Assembly: GCA_014860445.1 (NCBI GenBank)
Contig: JACZJT010000013.1
Span: forward strand, 1 to 50,560
Source: Burkholderiales bacterium
Lineage (GTDB): Bacteria; Pseudomonadota; Gammaproteobacteria; Burkholderiales; SG8-39
Direction: 5' to 3'
Length of the DNA stretch: 50,560 nt
Under the pieces are notes generated by a model that was given only the letters and a program-made list of their open reading frames with translations, was not told where the DNA came from and ran no database searches. A program made the position numbers and the translations under genes. Positions 1 through 8,875 of the stretch are shown here, one piece after another (the stretch's first letter is position 1; every line of letters starts with the position of its first letter).

Positions 1-40
1 GGTGGGGCGACCGCCGGATGATCTGCTACAGGAGCCCGCA

Positions 41-1177
41 ATGATCACCCGCAGCGTCTACCGCGAAGACCACGAAATGTTCCGCGAGACCGTGCGCCGT
101 TTCGTCGAGCGCGAATGCCTGCCGCGCCAGGCCGCATGGGACGAGGCCGGTTGCGTCGATCGCGACACCTGGCTCAAGGCCGGCAAGGAGGGATTGCTGT
201 GCACTTCGCTGCCCGAGGAATACGGCGGCGGTGGCGGCGACTTCGGGCACTGCGCGGTGCTGATCGAAGAAATTTCCTCGGCCAATATCAGCGGCCCCGG
301 CTTTTACCTGCATTCGGACATCATTGCGCCCTATATCGCGCGCCTGGGCACGGAGGAACAAAAGCGCCGCTGGCTGCCCAAGTGCGCGAGCGGCGAATGC
401 ATACTCGCCATCGCCATGAGCGAGCCCGGCGCCGGTTCCGACCTGAAAGCCATACGCACGACGGCGGTCAGGGACGGCGACGAATACCTCATCAACGGCA
501 GCAAGACCTTCATCAGCAACGGTCTGAATTGCGATCTCGTGGTGGTGGTGGCCAAGACCGATCCGGCAGCCGGCGCCAAGGGCGTGTCGCTGTTCCTCGT
601 CGAGGCCGACCGGCCCGGATTCAAGAAGGGGCGCAAGCTCGAAAAAATCGGTCAGAACGCGGCCGACACCGCGGAATTGTTTTTCGACGAGGTGCGCGTG
701 CCCGCGGCCAATCTGCTGGGCGAACTGAACAAGGGCTTCATCCATCTGATGCAGGAGCTCGCGCAGGAGCGTTTCATCATCGCCATCGGCGCGGCATCCA
801 AGATGGAGGCCATGCTCGCCGAGACCATACGCTATACGCGCGAGCGCAAGGTCTTCGGCCAGACCGTGTTCGATTTCCAGAACACCAAATTCAAGCTGGC
901 GGATCTCAAGACCCGGGCCGCGGCGATGCGCATCATGGTCGATTACTACCTGGCCGAGCACCTGCGGCGCAAGCTCACGCTGGAAGAGGCGGCGATTGCG
1001 AAACTGTTCACCACCGAGACCCTGTGCGCGGGGCTGGACGACATGCTGCAGCTGCATGGCGGCTACGGCTACATGATGGAATACCCGATCGCGCGGGCGT
1101 TCGTAGATGCGCGCGTGTCGCGCATCTACGGCGGCACCTCGGAGGTGATGCGCGAGTTGATTTCGCGCGGACTGTAG
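41..1177 (+). CDS. acyl-CoA dehydrogenase
   Basis: FAD-dependent acyl-CoA dehydrogenase of 378 residues, full length for the family, catalysing alpha,beta-dehydrogenation of an acyl-CoA. The flavin/substrate-binding signature AMSEPGAGSDL lies near residue 125 and the C-terminal LHGGYGYMMEYPIARAFVD block ends in IYGGTSEVMRELI. The position of the catalytic glutamate of medium-chain enzymes (before GGT) is Gly, so the base is more likely the Glu in QERFIIAIG, as in isovaleryl/long-chain types. I start at the ATG at 41 because AGGAG lies 7-11 bases upstream; an in-frame GTG at the window edge would add 13 unlikely residues. Substrate is not readable from the sequence. The next gene follows 12 bases downstream, so they are probably co-transcribed. 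Confidence 0.93.
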   Translation: MITRSVYREDHEMFRETVRRFVERECLPRQAAWDEAGCVDRDTWLKAGKEGLLCTSLPEEYGGGGGDFGHCAVLIEEISSANISGPGFYLHSDIIAPYIARLGTEEQKRRWLPKCASGECILAIAMSEPGAGSDLKAIRTTAVRDGDEYLINGSKTFISNGLNCDLVVVVAKTDPAAGAKGVSLFLVEADRPGFKKGRKLEKIGQNAADTAELFFDEVRVPAANLLGELNKGFIHLMQELAQERFIIAIGAASKMEAMLAETIRYTRERKVFGQTVFDFQNTKFKLADLKTRAAAMRIMVDYYLAEHLRRKLTLEEAAIAKLFTTETLCAGLDDMLQLHGGYGYMMEYPIARAFVDARVSRIYGGTSEVMRELISRGL

Positions 1178-1189
1178 GCCGGAGGCGCG

Positions 1190-1669
1190 ATGAATGCCGA
1201 ACTGGGCGCGCAACTGGGGCAGCTGCTGCGCATGCGGACCACCGCCGCCCTGGGCACGCTGCGCGCCGCCGCGCCTTATGTCTCCATGGTTCCGTATGCG
1301 ATGCCGGCCGACGGCTCGGGTTTCATCGTGCACGTGAGTACACTTGCTGCGCATACCAAAGACATGCTCGCCGATGCGCGCGTGAGCCTGCTCGTGGCCG
1401 AGGCCGAAGGCGGCGCCCATTCGGCGCTGGGCCTGATGCGGCTCACCGTGCAGGGGTTGGCCGGGCAGCTGCGCGCCGAGGACGCGCGCCTTGCGGAATG
1501 CAGCGCGGCCTATCTGGCGCGCTTCCCCGACGCGGAGCCCATGTTCGGCTTCGCCGACTTCTCGATCTTCCTGATCCGGCCGGAGTCGGCGCGATTCGTC
1601 GCCGGATTCGGCCAGGCGCACTCGCTCTCGGGCGAATCGCTGGTGAAGATTCTGCAGGGGAAGTCCTAG
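1190..1669 (+). CDS. pyridoxamine 5'-phosphate oxidase-like (HugZ-type) FMN-binding protein
   Basis: Protein of 159 residues with the split-barrel fold pattern of the pyridoxamine-phosphate-oxidase-like/HugZ group. It starts with a helix and a strand LRMRTTAALGTL, then YVSMVPYAM, then HVSTLAAHTKDMLADARVSLLV, which is the typical FMN-site strand and helix. The C-terminal part FADFSIFLIRPESARFVAGFGQA is the end of the barrel. Family members bind FMN, F420 or haem; the substrate cannot be told here. It lies 12 bases after the acyl-CoA dehydrogenase and two bases before the stop of a convergent hydrolase, so no room is left for a terminator. Confidence 0.85.
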   Translation: MNAELGAQLGQLLRMRTTAALGTLRAAAPYVSMVPYAMPADGSGFIVHVSTLAAHTKDMLADARVSLLVAEAEGGAHSALGLMRLTVQGLAGQLRAEDARLAECSAAYLARFPDAEPMFGFADFSIFLIRPESARFVAGFGQAHSLSGESLVKILQGKS

Positions 1670-1671
1670 GT

Positions 1672-2751
1672 TCAGCCTCCCGCGTCCACAGCCTCACCCA
1701 CGGCGCGAAAAAATGCGTCGGCATGATCGGCATTGATCCAGCGCACCACCACGACCAGTTGCCGATCCGGATCGATCCAGGTGATCGAGCCGCCGGCGCC
1801 GATGGCGAAATAGCTGGACGCGCTCGCGCTGGGGAAAACGCTGCGCTCGGGATTCAGCCAGGTCAGATAGCCGTAGAAGGGTGCGATTGCGCAGGGCGTG
1901 CGCATTTTCGCGATCCACTCGGGCGAGAGGATCTGCCGCGCGCCGTGCCGCCCCTGGTCCAGCAGCAGCTGGCCGATGCGCGCCTGATCGAGGCTGTTGA
2001 TCGAAACCCCGCCGCCCCAATGGCTGCCGCCGGGAACCGACTGCACGCGCCGGCCGTTCAGTTCGATCCAGGAATTGTCGTAGCCGAGCCAGCGCCAGTC
2101 GCCGCTGGCGTCCAGGGGCCGCATGATCTCGGTGTCGAACACCTGCGGCAGCGCGCGGCCGAACAAGTGCAGCAGTGCCAGCGACAGCTGATTGATGCGC
2201 ACGTCGTTGTATTCCCAATACGTGCCCGGCGCCTCCAGCGCTCGCGCATCGCCTTTTTTGCCCTGCACCGACTTCTGTTGAAACTGCGTGACTCTGTAGC
2301 GATCCACCTGCTCGGGCACACCGAAGCACGCGCCTTCCCATTCGCTCGTCTGCTGCAGCAGCTGCGCCCAGGTGACCTGCCGGTTGTGCTCGCTGTCGAA
2401 GCCGATGCCGGGCAGGCGCGCGCAGACCGGCTGATCCACGTCCGGCAACAGGCCGCGGTCAAAGGCGACGCCGGCGATCAGGGCGAGGTAGGTCTTCGCC
2501 ACGCTGAACGTCAGGTCGGCGCGCATGGGTTCGCCCCAGGAGGCGAGCAGATTTCCGCCCTGAAGGATCGCGCCGGAGACGGGGCCGCGCGGCGCAACCG
2601 GCCCCAGCAGCCGGTTCCAGGGCGGCGGGTCTGCCGCATGCACGCCCCAGGGCGCGCTGGTATCTCGGCTCCACGCGACTTCGTGCGCGCTTGCGTAGTC
2701 GATGGCGTCCTGAAGCGTGGCCGATGGGAGAGTGCCGGTGCTTGCTGTCAT
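1672..2751 (-). CDS. serine hydrolase, class C beta-lactamase-like
   Basis: Protein of 359 residues of the beta-lactamase/esterase (class C, penicillin-binding-like) superfamily. The nucleophile motif SxxK appears as FSVAKTYLA near residue 85, and the second motif as YWEYNDVR, with YND where many relatives have YSN. GAGGSITWIDP near the C-terminus fits the third active-site strand (normally KTG). No signal peptide is apparent. Substrate is unknown; esterase or amidase activity is as likely as beta-lactam hydrolysis. I chose the ATG at 2751, with AGGAG 9 bases upstream; an ATG at 2778 would add nine residues. The 5' part of a paralogue survives as a fragment at 12890-12976. Confidence 0.87.
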   Translation of the reverse strand: MTASTGTLPSATLQDAIDYASAHEVAWSRDTSAPWGVHAADPPPWNRLLGPVAPRGPVSGAILQGGNLLASWGEPMRADLTFSVAKTYLALIAGVAFDRGLLPDVDQPVCARLPGIGFDSEHNRQVTWAQLLQQTSEWEGACFGVPEQVDRYRVTQFQQKSVQGKKGDARALEAPGTYWEYNDVRINQLSLALLHLFGRALPQVFDTEIMRPLDASGDWRWLGYDNSWIELNGRRVQSVPGGSHWGGGVSINSLDQARIGQLLLDQGRHGARQILSPEWIAKMRTPCAIAPFYGYLTWLNPERSVFPSASASSYFAIGAGGSITWIDPDRQLVVVVRWINADHADAFFRAVGEAVDAGG

Positions 2752-2825
2752 CCGAATCTGCTCCTGATCATGACCCATTCTAAACGACCGGCGCGCCTGG
2801 CGCCGAATGCAGCCGGTACGACGGC

Positions 2826-2982
2826 ATCGGCGGCGCCATCGTCAACGTCTCCTCGGCGGCATCGCGCCTGGGTTCGGCCGGCGAATACGTCGATTTCGCG
2901 GCGTCGAAAGGGGCGGTCGCCACCCTGACCATCGGCATTGCGCGCGACGTCGCCGGCAAAGGCATACGCATTAACGCGATGG
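2826..2982 (+). pseudogene. internal fragment of an SDR oxidoreductase
   Basis: Translating this stretch gives GGAIVNVSSAASRLGSAGEY followed by VDFAASKGAVATLTIG and GIRINAM. It is closely similar to residues of about 135-187 in the intact SDR gene at 13517-14263, including the catalytic Ser and the YxxxK-type VDFAASK segment (Tyr is replaced by Phe). No start, no Rossmann N-terminus and no C-terminus are present; homology stops abruptly at about 2982. The upstream piece 2752-2825 resembles 12977-13050, the region between the hydrolase fragment and the cupin gene. The remnant therefore records a deletion that joined the hydrolase promoter region directly to mid-SDR sequence. Confidence 0.8.
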
Positions 2983-3048
2983 GCCGAACCGCCCCGAGTG
3001 TCCATGTCAAGATCATGGTTTTAAAGGAAAAATCTTCTGCGGTCCGGC

Positions 3049-3061
3049 ACTATTGCATAGT
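3049..3061. promoter_or_regulatory. short dyad upstream of the NarL-type kinase gene
   Basis: The perfect inverted repeat ACTATTGCATAGT (five-base arms, three-base centre) lies about 60 bases before the kinase start. A TATAAA at 3081-3086 could be a -10 element, but I find no good -35 at the right distance. A regulator-binding site is possible; this is inference from symmetry alone. Confidence 0.2.
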
Positions 3062-3122
3062 CGCCACAATCTGGACGGAGTATAAATCGGCTTGTGTATC
3101 CTGTTGCCGGAAGGGGGTCTGC

Positions 3123-4595
3123 ATGCTGATGAAAGCGAAGCCCGCCTTGATTTCGCCGAGCGACGAGTCCTTCGCCGCGCTGGTCGAGAGCGTCACCGAT
3201 TATGCGATCTTCCTGCTCGACGACGTGGGCAGGGTCGCGAGCTGGAATGCGGGCGCCGAGCGCATCAAAGGCTACAGCGCGCAGGAAGCGCTCGGACTAT
3301 CGTACGAGCTTTTCTTCACGTCTGAAGACCGCGCCGCAGGCCTGCCCGCGGCGGCGCTGCGCACCGCGCAGGAGGAGGGCCGCTACCGAAACGAAGGCTG
3401 GCGACGGCGCAGAGACGGCAGCCACTACTGGGCCGGGGTGGTGCTGACTGCGCTGAAAAGCGCCGAGGGCGGGGTGCGCGGCTACCTCAAGGTGACGCGC
3501 GACCTGAGCGAACGCCATGACGCGGCGGAGCGCCTGCGCGAGAGCGAGGAACGCTTTCGCGCATTCATGAGCGCGAGCCCATCGCTGATGTTCATCAAAG
3601 ATCGCGCCGGACGCTACCTGCTCGTCAACGACCGGTTTCTGGCGCGCTTCGGCCTGCGCCTCGATCAGGTGCTGGGACGGGAGGACGTTGAACTCTTCGC
3701 CCCGGACCAGGCCGGACGGTTCGTGGAGAACGATACCCGCGTGTTTGCGCTGGGCGCCCCGGTCGAGTTCGAAGAGGTCGCGCGCTACGCCGACGGCGAA
3801 CGCGTCAACGCGGTCAGCAAGTTTCCGATCCGCGACGCCGGCGGCAACATCGTTGCCATCGGCGGCATCGCCAATGACATCAGCGAGAGCAGGAGAACGG
3901 CCCGCGAGCTTGCCGAAACCGCAGAGCAGCTGCGCGAGGTTTCGAACCGGCTGGTCGAGATCCAGGAATCGGAGCGGCGCGAACTTGCGTACGAGCTGCA
4001 CGACCGCGTCGGGCAGAATTTGACGGCGCTCAACATCAGCCTGAACATTTTGATGCGCCAGCTGCCGGCTGCGGGCGGCGGCGCCGACGATTTGCGCGTG
4101 CGCCTGGTCGACGCGCTCAGGCTGATCGAGGACACGGCGCTGTGCATCGAAGACGTAATGGGCGGGCTGCGCCCCCCGGTGCTGGTCAACTTCGGCCTGT
4201 TCGCCGCGCTGCGCTGGTACGCTCAGCAGTTCGAGAAGCGGTCAACGATCGCGGTTGCGGTGGGCGGCGCCGAAACCGAGCCGCGGCTGAGCGCGGAGCG
4301 CGAGACGGCGATATATCGCATCGCCCAGGAAGCAATGACCAACGTGGCCAAACACGCGCGCGCCACGCGCATCGATATCGATTTCCGGTGCGACGGCGCG
4401 ACGCTGGTCATGAGCATCGCCGACGACGGCGTCGGCTTCGACGCCGCCGCGCCGGGGCGGCGCAGCGGCCAGCCGCGCTGGGGCATGATCAATCTGCGCG
4501 AGCGTGCGCGCGCCATCGGCGGGCGGCTGGACATCGACAGCGCACCCGGCCGGGGCACGAAGATCACGATCGAACTGCGATGCCGGCCGGGATGA
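3123..4595 (+). CDS. PAS-PAS sensor histidine kinase, NarL/DegS type
   Basis: Soluble histidine kinase of 490 residues without membrane segments. PAS1 covers about 15-130 (FLLDDVGRVASWNAGAERIKG) and PAS2 about 145-258. A coiled segment leads to a HisKA_3 dimerisation domain with phospho-acceptor His293 in YELHDRVGQNLTAL, then a HATPase_c domain at about 395-488 with NVAKHARA and DDGVGFD. It should phosphorylate the response regulator encoded next, whose ATG overlaps this stop codon (ATGA). The start at 3123 follows GGAAGGGGG; an earlier in-frame start at 2979 would run through degenerate SDR sequence. The ligand or signal of the PAS domains is not evident. Confidence 0.9.
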   Translation: MLMKAKPALISPSDESFAALVESVTDYAIFLLDDVGRVASWNAGAERIKGYSAQEALGLSYELFFTSEDRAAGLPAAALRTAQEEGRYRNEGWRRRRDGSHYWAGVVLTALKSAEGGVRGYLKVTRDLSERHDAAERLRESEERFRAFMSASPSLMFIKDRAGRYLLVNDRFLARFGLRLDQVLGREDVELFAPDQAGRFVENDTRVFALGAPVEFEEVARYADGERVNAVSKFPIRDAGGNIVAIGGIANDISESRRTARELAETAEQLREVSNRLVEIQESERRELAYELHDRVGQNLTALNISLNILMRQLPAAGGGADDLRVRLVDALRLIEDTALCIEDVMGGLRPPVLVNFGLFAALRWYAQQFEKRSTIAVAVGGAETEPRLSAERETAIYRIAQEAMTNVAKHARATRIDIDFRCDGATLVMSIADDGVGFDAAAPGRRSGQPRWGMINLRERARAIGGRLDIDSAPGRGTKITIELRCRPG

Positions 4596-5233
4596 TTTCC
4601 ACTTACATCGTAGACGACCATGCAGTGGTGATCGACGGGCTGCGCTCCCTGCTTGAGGCATCACCCGACATCGAGGTGGTCGGGCATGCGAACGACGGCC
4701 GCACGGCACTGCAGGAAATCGGAACGCTCAAGCCCGACGCGGTGCTCATGGACATTACGATGCCGGAACTCAACGGCATCGAGGCGACGCAATTGATCCA
4801 CGGCAAATATCCGGACATCCGGATCGTCGTGCTGTCGATGCACTCGAGCGCCGAGTACGTGTTTCGCGCGCTGCGAGCCGGCGCCCGGGCTTACGTGCTC
4901 AAGGCGTCGGCGGGCAGCGAAGTGGTCGATGCGCTGCACGCGGTGCATCTGGGCCGGCGCTACCTCAGCCAGCGCATCGCCGAGACCGTGATCGATTACT
5001 ACATCGATGCGCCTGCGGCGACCGGGCCGCTCGACGAGCTGAGTTCCCGCGAGCGCCAGGTGCTGCAGCTGTTCGTCGAGGGCCGGTCGATAGCGGCCAC
5101 CGCGCAGGCGCTCGCCTTGTCGCCGCGTACCGTGGAGACCTACCGTGCGCGGCTGATGCAGAAGCTGGACATCGACAACCTGCCCGAACTGGTGAAGTTC
5201 GCGATCCTGCATGGCATCACCCCGATTGACTAG
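4592..5233 (+). CDS. NarL/FixJ-family response regulator
   Basis: DNA-binding response regulator of 213 residues. The receiver domain has Asp8/Asp9 (YIVDDHAVV), phospho-acceptor Asp54 (VLMDITMPELNG) and Lys in YVLKASAG near 104. The C-terminal LuxR-type helix-turn-helix runs from LSSRERQVLQLFVEGRS to SPRTVETYRARLMQKLDI. The ATG at 4592 overlaps the kinase stop by four bases, so translation is coupled and the pair is almost certainly cognate. Its operator may be among the dyads just downstream at 5301-5343, in front of the next signalling operon; that is inference. Confidence 0.94.
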   Translation: MISTYIVDDHAVVIDGLRSLLEASPDIEVVGHANDGRTALQEIGTLKPDAVLMDITMPELNGIEATQLIHGKYPDIRIVVLSMHSSAEYVFRALRAGARAYVLKASAGSEVVDALHAVHLGRRYLSQRIAETVIDYYIDAPAATGPLDELSSRERQVLQLFVEGRSIAATAQALALSPRTVETYRARLMQKLDIDNLPELVKFAILHGITPID

Positions 5234-5300
5234 CCGCGCAGCGAACGCCCGCTCGGCTTGGGGCCGGCGTGCGGCGCCCGGGCTTCGAAGCGCCTGCCGG

Positions 5301-5343
5301 CCTGTCGGTTTTTACCGACAGGGCTTGTAGGGTTTGCACTACA
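5301..5343. promoter_or_regulatory. two consecutive dyads in the leader of the signalling operon
   Basis: The first dyad has nine-base arms, CCTGTCGGT and ACCGACAGG, around a four-base T-rich centre (5301-5322). The second, TGTAG-N8-CTACA, covers 5326-5343. They lie between the stop of the NarL-type regulator at 5233 and the next start at 5443. The first could equally be an intrinsic hairpin, although no T-run follows it. Similar CTGTCG/CGACAG arms occur at 20761-20778, before the second signalling cluster. Confidence 0.4.
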
Positions 5344-5429
5344 GATTCGGGCATTTTCCCGGGATATTCTGTAGCCGAAGTCTGGTCGGCAGCGCGACTG
5401 CCCGCCGCAATCTGCAATGGAGGCAAAGC

Positions 5430-5456
5430 ATGGACGGCGACGATGCGTGGCGTTGA
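5430..5456 (+). other. eight-codon mini-ORF with the only good Shine-Dalgarno of this leader
   Basis: GGAGG at 5419-5423 is optimally spaced from the ATG at 5430, but that ATG opens only eight codons (MDGDDAWR) before TGA at 5454-5456. The receiver gene starts in another frame at 5443, 19 bases from the same Shine-Dalgarno. Either this is a leader ORF that couples translation to the receiver gene, or the receiver has a frame error at its 5' end. Confidence 0.35.
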
Positions 5457-5865
5457 GCGGGCTGCGGCGGTTCTGATCGTCGAGGAGCACCCGGCCGTGC
5501 GGCGCGCGCTGCGCGAGTTCATCGGCGCACTGCGCCCGGAGCTGCGCCTGATCGAGGCGTGCTGCGCGCAGGAGGCGCAGGCGCTGGCGGCGGCGGAGCG
5601 CCCGCGCATGGTGTTGATGGATTTCAGCCTGACGGACGGGGAGGCATTCGGGGCGATACGCCGGATCCAGGAAGGCGCGCCGGGTTGTTGCGTGGTGGCG
5701 GTTTCGGTGCACGACGACCAGGCGCATCGTGACCTTGCCGCCACCGGCGGCGCCGTCGCGTACATCACCAAGCGCCGCCTGGCCTGCGAGCTGCCCGAGC
5801 TGCTCGAGCGCGAAATCCGCAACACTGCGCGTGCCGCGGCCAAGCCCGCGGAAGATGTTCCATGA
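5443..5865 (+). CDS. single-domain response regulator receiver
   Basis: Protein of 140 residues consisting only of a CheY-like receiver domain. The acidic pair is Glu14/Glu15 (LIVEEHPAVRR) instead of the usual Asp pair, the phospho-acceptor is Asp60 in MVLMDFSLTDG, and the conserved Lys is in AYITKRR. It has no output domain, so it would act as a phosphate relay or by protein contact. Start choice is uncertain: ATG 5443 is in frame but lies 19 bases from the nearest Shine-Dalgarno. The stop overlaps the next start by four bases, so it heads an overlapping operon running to 12885. Confidence 0.75.
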   Translation: MRGVERAAAVLIVEEHPAVRRALREFIGALRPELRLIEACCAQEAQALAAAERPRMVLMDFSLTDGEAFGAIRRIQEGAPGCCVVAVSVHDDQAHRDLAATGGAVAYITKRRLACELPELLEREIRNTARAAAKPAEDVP

Positions 5866-6194
5866 GCTGCCGAACCGCCGTTTCGAGGCGCTTCGGCCTC
5901 ACCGCTGCGCTTTTGCCTGTGCTGGGCGGCGTCCCCCTGTGCCTGCTGACCGCGGCGGGGCTGCGGGTCGTGGCGTTGGCCCCGGAGGACTTTCCGGCGG
6001 CGCAGGAGCTGCCGGCATCGACGTTCGAATCCCGGACCGGCGACTTCGACGCCGGCGATCCGGCGAGCGGCGCACAGCAGGCGGGCACCCTGGGCAGGGA
6101 CGCGTTGATCGCGCTGCACCGCGCGGCTGTCGGCGGGCTGTACCCGCGCGCATCCGCCTGCGACTGCATACAACGGCGGAGTGACGCGCCGTGA
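5862..6194 (+). CDS. small putative membrane or exported protein, unknown
   Basis: I do not recognise this 110-residue protein. It begins with [10 protein letters not shown] and a long hydrophobic stretch at about 11-40 that could be one membrane segment or an uncleaved signal. A proline/alanine/acidic hydrophilic tail follows, with a CDC motif near the end. Its reality is supported by position: its ATG overlaps the receiver stop (ATGA) and its TGA overlaps the GTG start of the next kinase (GTGA), and its codon third positions are strongly G/C like its neighbours. A role as a membrane anchor or modulator of the kinase is inference. Confidence 0.55.
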   Translation: MSCRTAVSRRFGLTAALLPVLGGVPLCLLTAAGLRVVALAPEDFPAAQELPASTFESRTGDFDAGDPASGAQQAGTLGRDALIALHRAAVGGLYPRASACDCIQRRSDAP

Positions 6195-8056
6195 ATGCCA
6201 CAGACGGGATGCCGCGCGTGACAGCCGATTACGACAGGCTGCTGCTCGACGAGTCGCTCGATGCGCTCATTGCGATCACGCCCGAAGGCCGCATCGCCTA
6301 CTGGAGCGCGGGCGCAGAATCGGTGTTCGGCTACAGCGGCGAGGAAGCGGTGGGGCGCACGGTGTACGAACTGATCGTTCCGCCAGAGCGCGTCGCCGAG
6401 GAACAGGGTATCGTGCGCGAGGTGCTGCAACGCGGTGTGTACACTTACGAAACCGTCCGCCGCAGGAAGGACCAGTCCCCGGTCTATGTGGACATCACGA
6501 GCAAGGCGATCCGCGGCGCCGACGGCGAAATCGCCTTCGTGCTGTTGAGCAAAAAGGACGTCACGCCGCTGAAGGTGATGCGCGACGCGCGGCTGATCGA
6601 GGCGCGCTTTCGCGATCTGCTCGAATCGATGCCGGACGCCATCGTCATCGTGCATCCGAGCGGCAGCATCATGATCAGCAACAGCCAGGCGGAGAAGCTG
6701 TTCGGCTACGACAGCGGCGGCCTGCGCGGGCTGCCGATCGAAATGCTGCTGCCCGAGCGCTACCGCAGCGCGCACTTGGGCCACCGCTCCGGTTATTTTG
6801 CTGGGCCACGCACGCGGACCATGGGCATCGGACTGGAGCTCTACGGCCTGCGCCGCGACGGCACCGAATTCCCGGTCGAGATCAGCCTGAGTCCGCTCAA
6901 GACCGACGAGGGCACCGTCGTCATGAGCGCGATCCGGGACATCGCCGAGCGCAAGAAGGCGGAGCGGAAATTTCGCGGGCTGCTCGAATCTGCGCCCGAT
7001 GCCATCGTCATCGTGAACCGCCACGGAAGAATAGTGCTGGTCAATTCGCAGACCGAGAGTCTGTTCGGCTACACGCGCACCGAGCTGCTCGACGAGAAGA
7101 TAGAACTGCTGCTGCCGGAACGGTTTCGCGAGCAACACCCGGGGCACCGCGACCATTTTTTCGGCGATCCCAAGGTGCGGCCGATGGGCGTGGGCCTGGA
7201 ACTCTACGGCCGGCGCAGGGACGGCGTCGAATTTCCGATCGAAATCAGCCTCAGCCCGCTGGAAACCGAGGACGGCACGCTGGTGTCCAGCGCGATACGC
7301 GACATCACCGAGCGCAAGCGCTTCGAGCGCGCGCTGCAGGAGAAGAACATCGAGCTGGGCAACGCCAACCGCACCAAGGACAACTTTTTCGCAAGCATGA
7401 GCCACGAGCTGCGCACGCCGCTGAATGCCATCATCGGCTTTACCGGAACGCTGCTGATGAAGCTGCCGGGACCGCTCACGCTCGACCAGGAAAAGCAGCT
7501 CAAGATCGTGCGCTCTAGCGCGCGACATCTGCTCGCGCTGATCAACGAACTGCTGGACCTGGCCAAGATCGAGGCCGGAAAGACCGAGCTGGAATTCGAA
7601 ACCGTCGTCTGCCACACGGTGGTGGAGGATGTGGCGGCCACCCTGCAACCCGAAGCGAACCGCAAGGGGGTCGCGCTCGAAGCGGCGGTCGATCCGGCGC
7701 TGGCGGTGCGCACCGACCTGCGCGCGCTGCGCCAGATCCTGCTGAATCTCGCCAGCAACGCGGTGAAATTCACCGACCGGGGCCATGTATGCGTGCGCGT
7801 AGAGCGCCGCAGCGGCGGCGAGCCGGCCATCGCATTCAGCGTCGAGGACACCGGCATCGGCATCCGCGACGAAGACCAGGCGCGGCTGTTCGAGCCGTTC
7901 ACCCAGATTCGCGCGCCCGGGACCCTGCCAAACGAGGGGACGGGGCTGGGACTGCATGTCAGCCGCACGCTCGCCGAACGGCTGGGCGGCGCACTGCACT
8001 GCCGCAGCGAATTCGGGCGGGGCAGCGTATTCACCCTGGTGCTGCCGGAGCGCTGA
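6191..8056 (+). CDS. three-PAS sensor histidine kinase
   Basis: Soluble histidine kinase of 621 residues. PAS1 covers about 15-130; PAS2 (about 138-255) and PAS3 (about 258-375) are internal duplicates, sharing [19 protein letters not shown] and LELYG.RRDG. A HisKA domain follows with His near residue 405 ([16 protein letters not shown]), then a HATPase domain with VEDTGIGI and GTGLGLHVS. No attached receiver is present; likely partners are the receivers encoded immediately downstream. The start is GTG at 6191 with GGAG 9-12 bases upstream, overlapping the previous stop. The PAS2/PAS3 type is common in environmental proteobacteria, and its ligand is not apparent. Confidence 0.92.
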   Translation: MNATDGMPRVTADYDRLLLDESLDALIAITPEGRIAYWSAGAESVFGYSGEEAVGRTVYELIVPPERVAEEQGIVREVLQRGVYTYETVRRRKDQSPVYVDITSKAIRGADGEIAFVLLSKKDVTPLKVMRDARLIEARFRDLLESMPDAIVIVHPSGSIMISNSQAEKLFGYDSGGLRGLPIEMLLPERYRSAHLGHRSGYFAGPRTRTMGIGLELYGLRRDGTEFPVEISLSPLKTDEGTVVMSAIRDIAERKKAERKFRGLLESAPDAIVIVNRHGRIVLVNSQTESLFGYTRTELLDEKIELLLPERFREQHPGHRDHFFGDPKVRPMGVGLELYGRRRDGVEFPIEISLSPLETEDGTLVSSAIRDITERKRFERALQEKNIELGNANRTKDNFFASMSHELRTPLNAIIGFTGTLLMKLPGPLTLDQEKQLKIVRSSARHLLALINELLDLAKIEAGKTELEFETVVCHTVVEDVAATLQPEANRKGVALEAAVDPALAVRTDLRALRQILLNLASNAVKFTDRGHVCVRVERRSGGEPAIAFSVEDTGIGIRDEDQARLFEPFTQIRAPGTLPNEGTGLGLHVSRTLAERLGGALHCRSEFGRGSVFTLVLPER

Positions 8057-8059
8057 GCA

Positions 8060-8875
8060 ATGAACGCGCGCATCCTGATCATCGACGACAATCCGGGCAA
8101 CCTCGAATTGACGGCCTATCTGCTGAGTGCGCACGGCTACGCGACGGTGACCGCGACCGACGGCGAGCGAGGGCTCGCGGCCGCGCTGCAGGCCGTGCCC
8201 GACCTGATCGTCTGCGACCTGCAGATGCCCGGCATAGACGGCTACGAGGTGGCGCGGCGAGCGAAGCAGCATCGGTCGCTGCGCGACGTCCCGCTGGTCG
8301 CGGTCAGCGCATATGCGATGAAAGGCGACCGCGAAAAGGCGCTTGCGGCCGGCTTCGCGGGTTATCTGCCCAAGCCGATCGACCCCGAGAACTTCGTCGC
8401 GCAATTGGCGACCTATCTGCGGCCGGAACTGCGCCTCGCGCCCGCCGTTACGGCCGAGACGACGACCGATGCTTCGCTGAAACGCGATTCGAAAGGGCGC
8501 ACCATACTCGTGGTGGACAATCTGCAGGCGAATCGAGTGCTGGCCGCGGATCTGCTCGAATATTCGGGTTACACGGTCGTAACCGCGCGCAGCGCGCGCA
8601 GCGCGCTCGATCTGGCGCGGGAGGCGCCCCCGGACCTGATACTTTCGGACGTGTGCATGCCAGATGGCAGCGGCTACGAACTGATCCGGGAGATCAAGGG
8701 CGAGCCGAGGCTGCGCGCGATACCTTTCGTCTTCCTGACATCGACCGCGACCGATGAATCGGACCGGCGCCGCGGCCTGGAACTGGGCGCGGCGAAATTC
8801 CTGTTCCGGCCGCTGGAGCCGGAGTTGCTGCTGCGCGAAATCGAATCCTGTCTGCAGGAAACGCCGCAGTCATGA
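8060..8875 (+). CDS. tandem receiver-domain protein
   Basis: Protein of 271 residues made of two CheY-like receivers without an output domain. REC1 (about 1-120) has the DD pair in LIIDDNPGN, phospho-acceptor Asp in VCDLQMPGIDG and Lys in YLPKPIDPE. REC2 (about 148-268) has VVDNLQANR in place of DD, Asp in LSDVCMPDGSG, and FRPLEPE where Lys-Pro is expected, so its conserved Lys is Arg. REC2 may therefore be locked or weakly phosphorylated. It starts three bases after the kinase stop and overlaps the next gene by four bases, consistent with a phosphorelay inside one operon. Confidence 0.9.
   Translation: MNARILIIDDNPGNLELTAYLLSAHGYATVTATDGERGLAAALQAVPDLIVCDLQMPGIDGYEVARRAKQHRSLRDVPLVAVSAYAMKGDREKALAAGFAGYLPKPIDPENFVAQLATYLRPELRLAPAVTAETTTDASLKRDSKGRTILVVDNLQANRVLAADLLEYSGYTVVTARSARSALDLAREAPPDLILSDVCMPDGSGYELIREIKGEPRLRAIPFVFLTSTATDESDRRRGLELGAAKFLFRPLEPELLLREIESCLQETPQS

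Noticed and set aside
26-1621. Long open frame on the minus strand across the acyl-CoA dehydrogenase and FMN-protein genes
   Set aside because: Arg/His/Gln-rich composition with no domain; it is an antisense shadow of high-GC coding sequence with clear family matches on the plus strand.
115-2928. 937-codon plus-strand open frame spanning several genes
   Set aside because: Out-of-frame with recognised genes, Arg-rich and without motifs; a high-GC artefact.
5765-8404. 879-codon minus-strand open frame opposite the three-PAS kinase
   Set aside because: Composition is that of a reverse-complement shadow; the plus strand carries intact kinase motifs.
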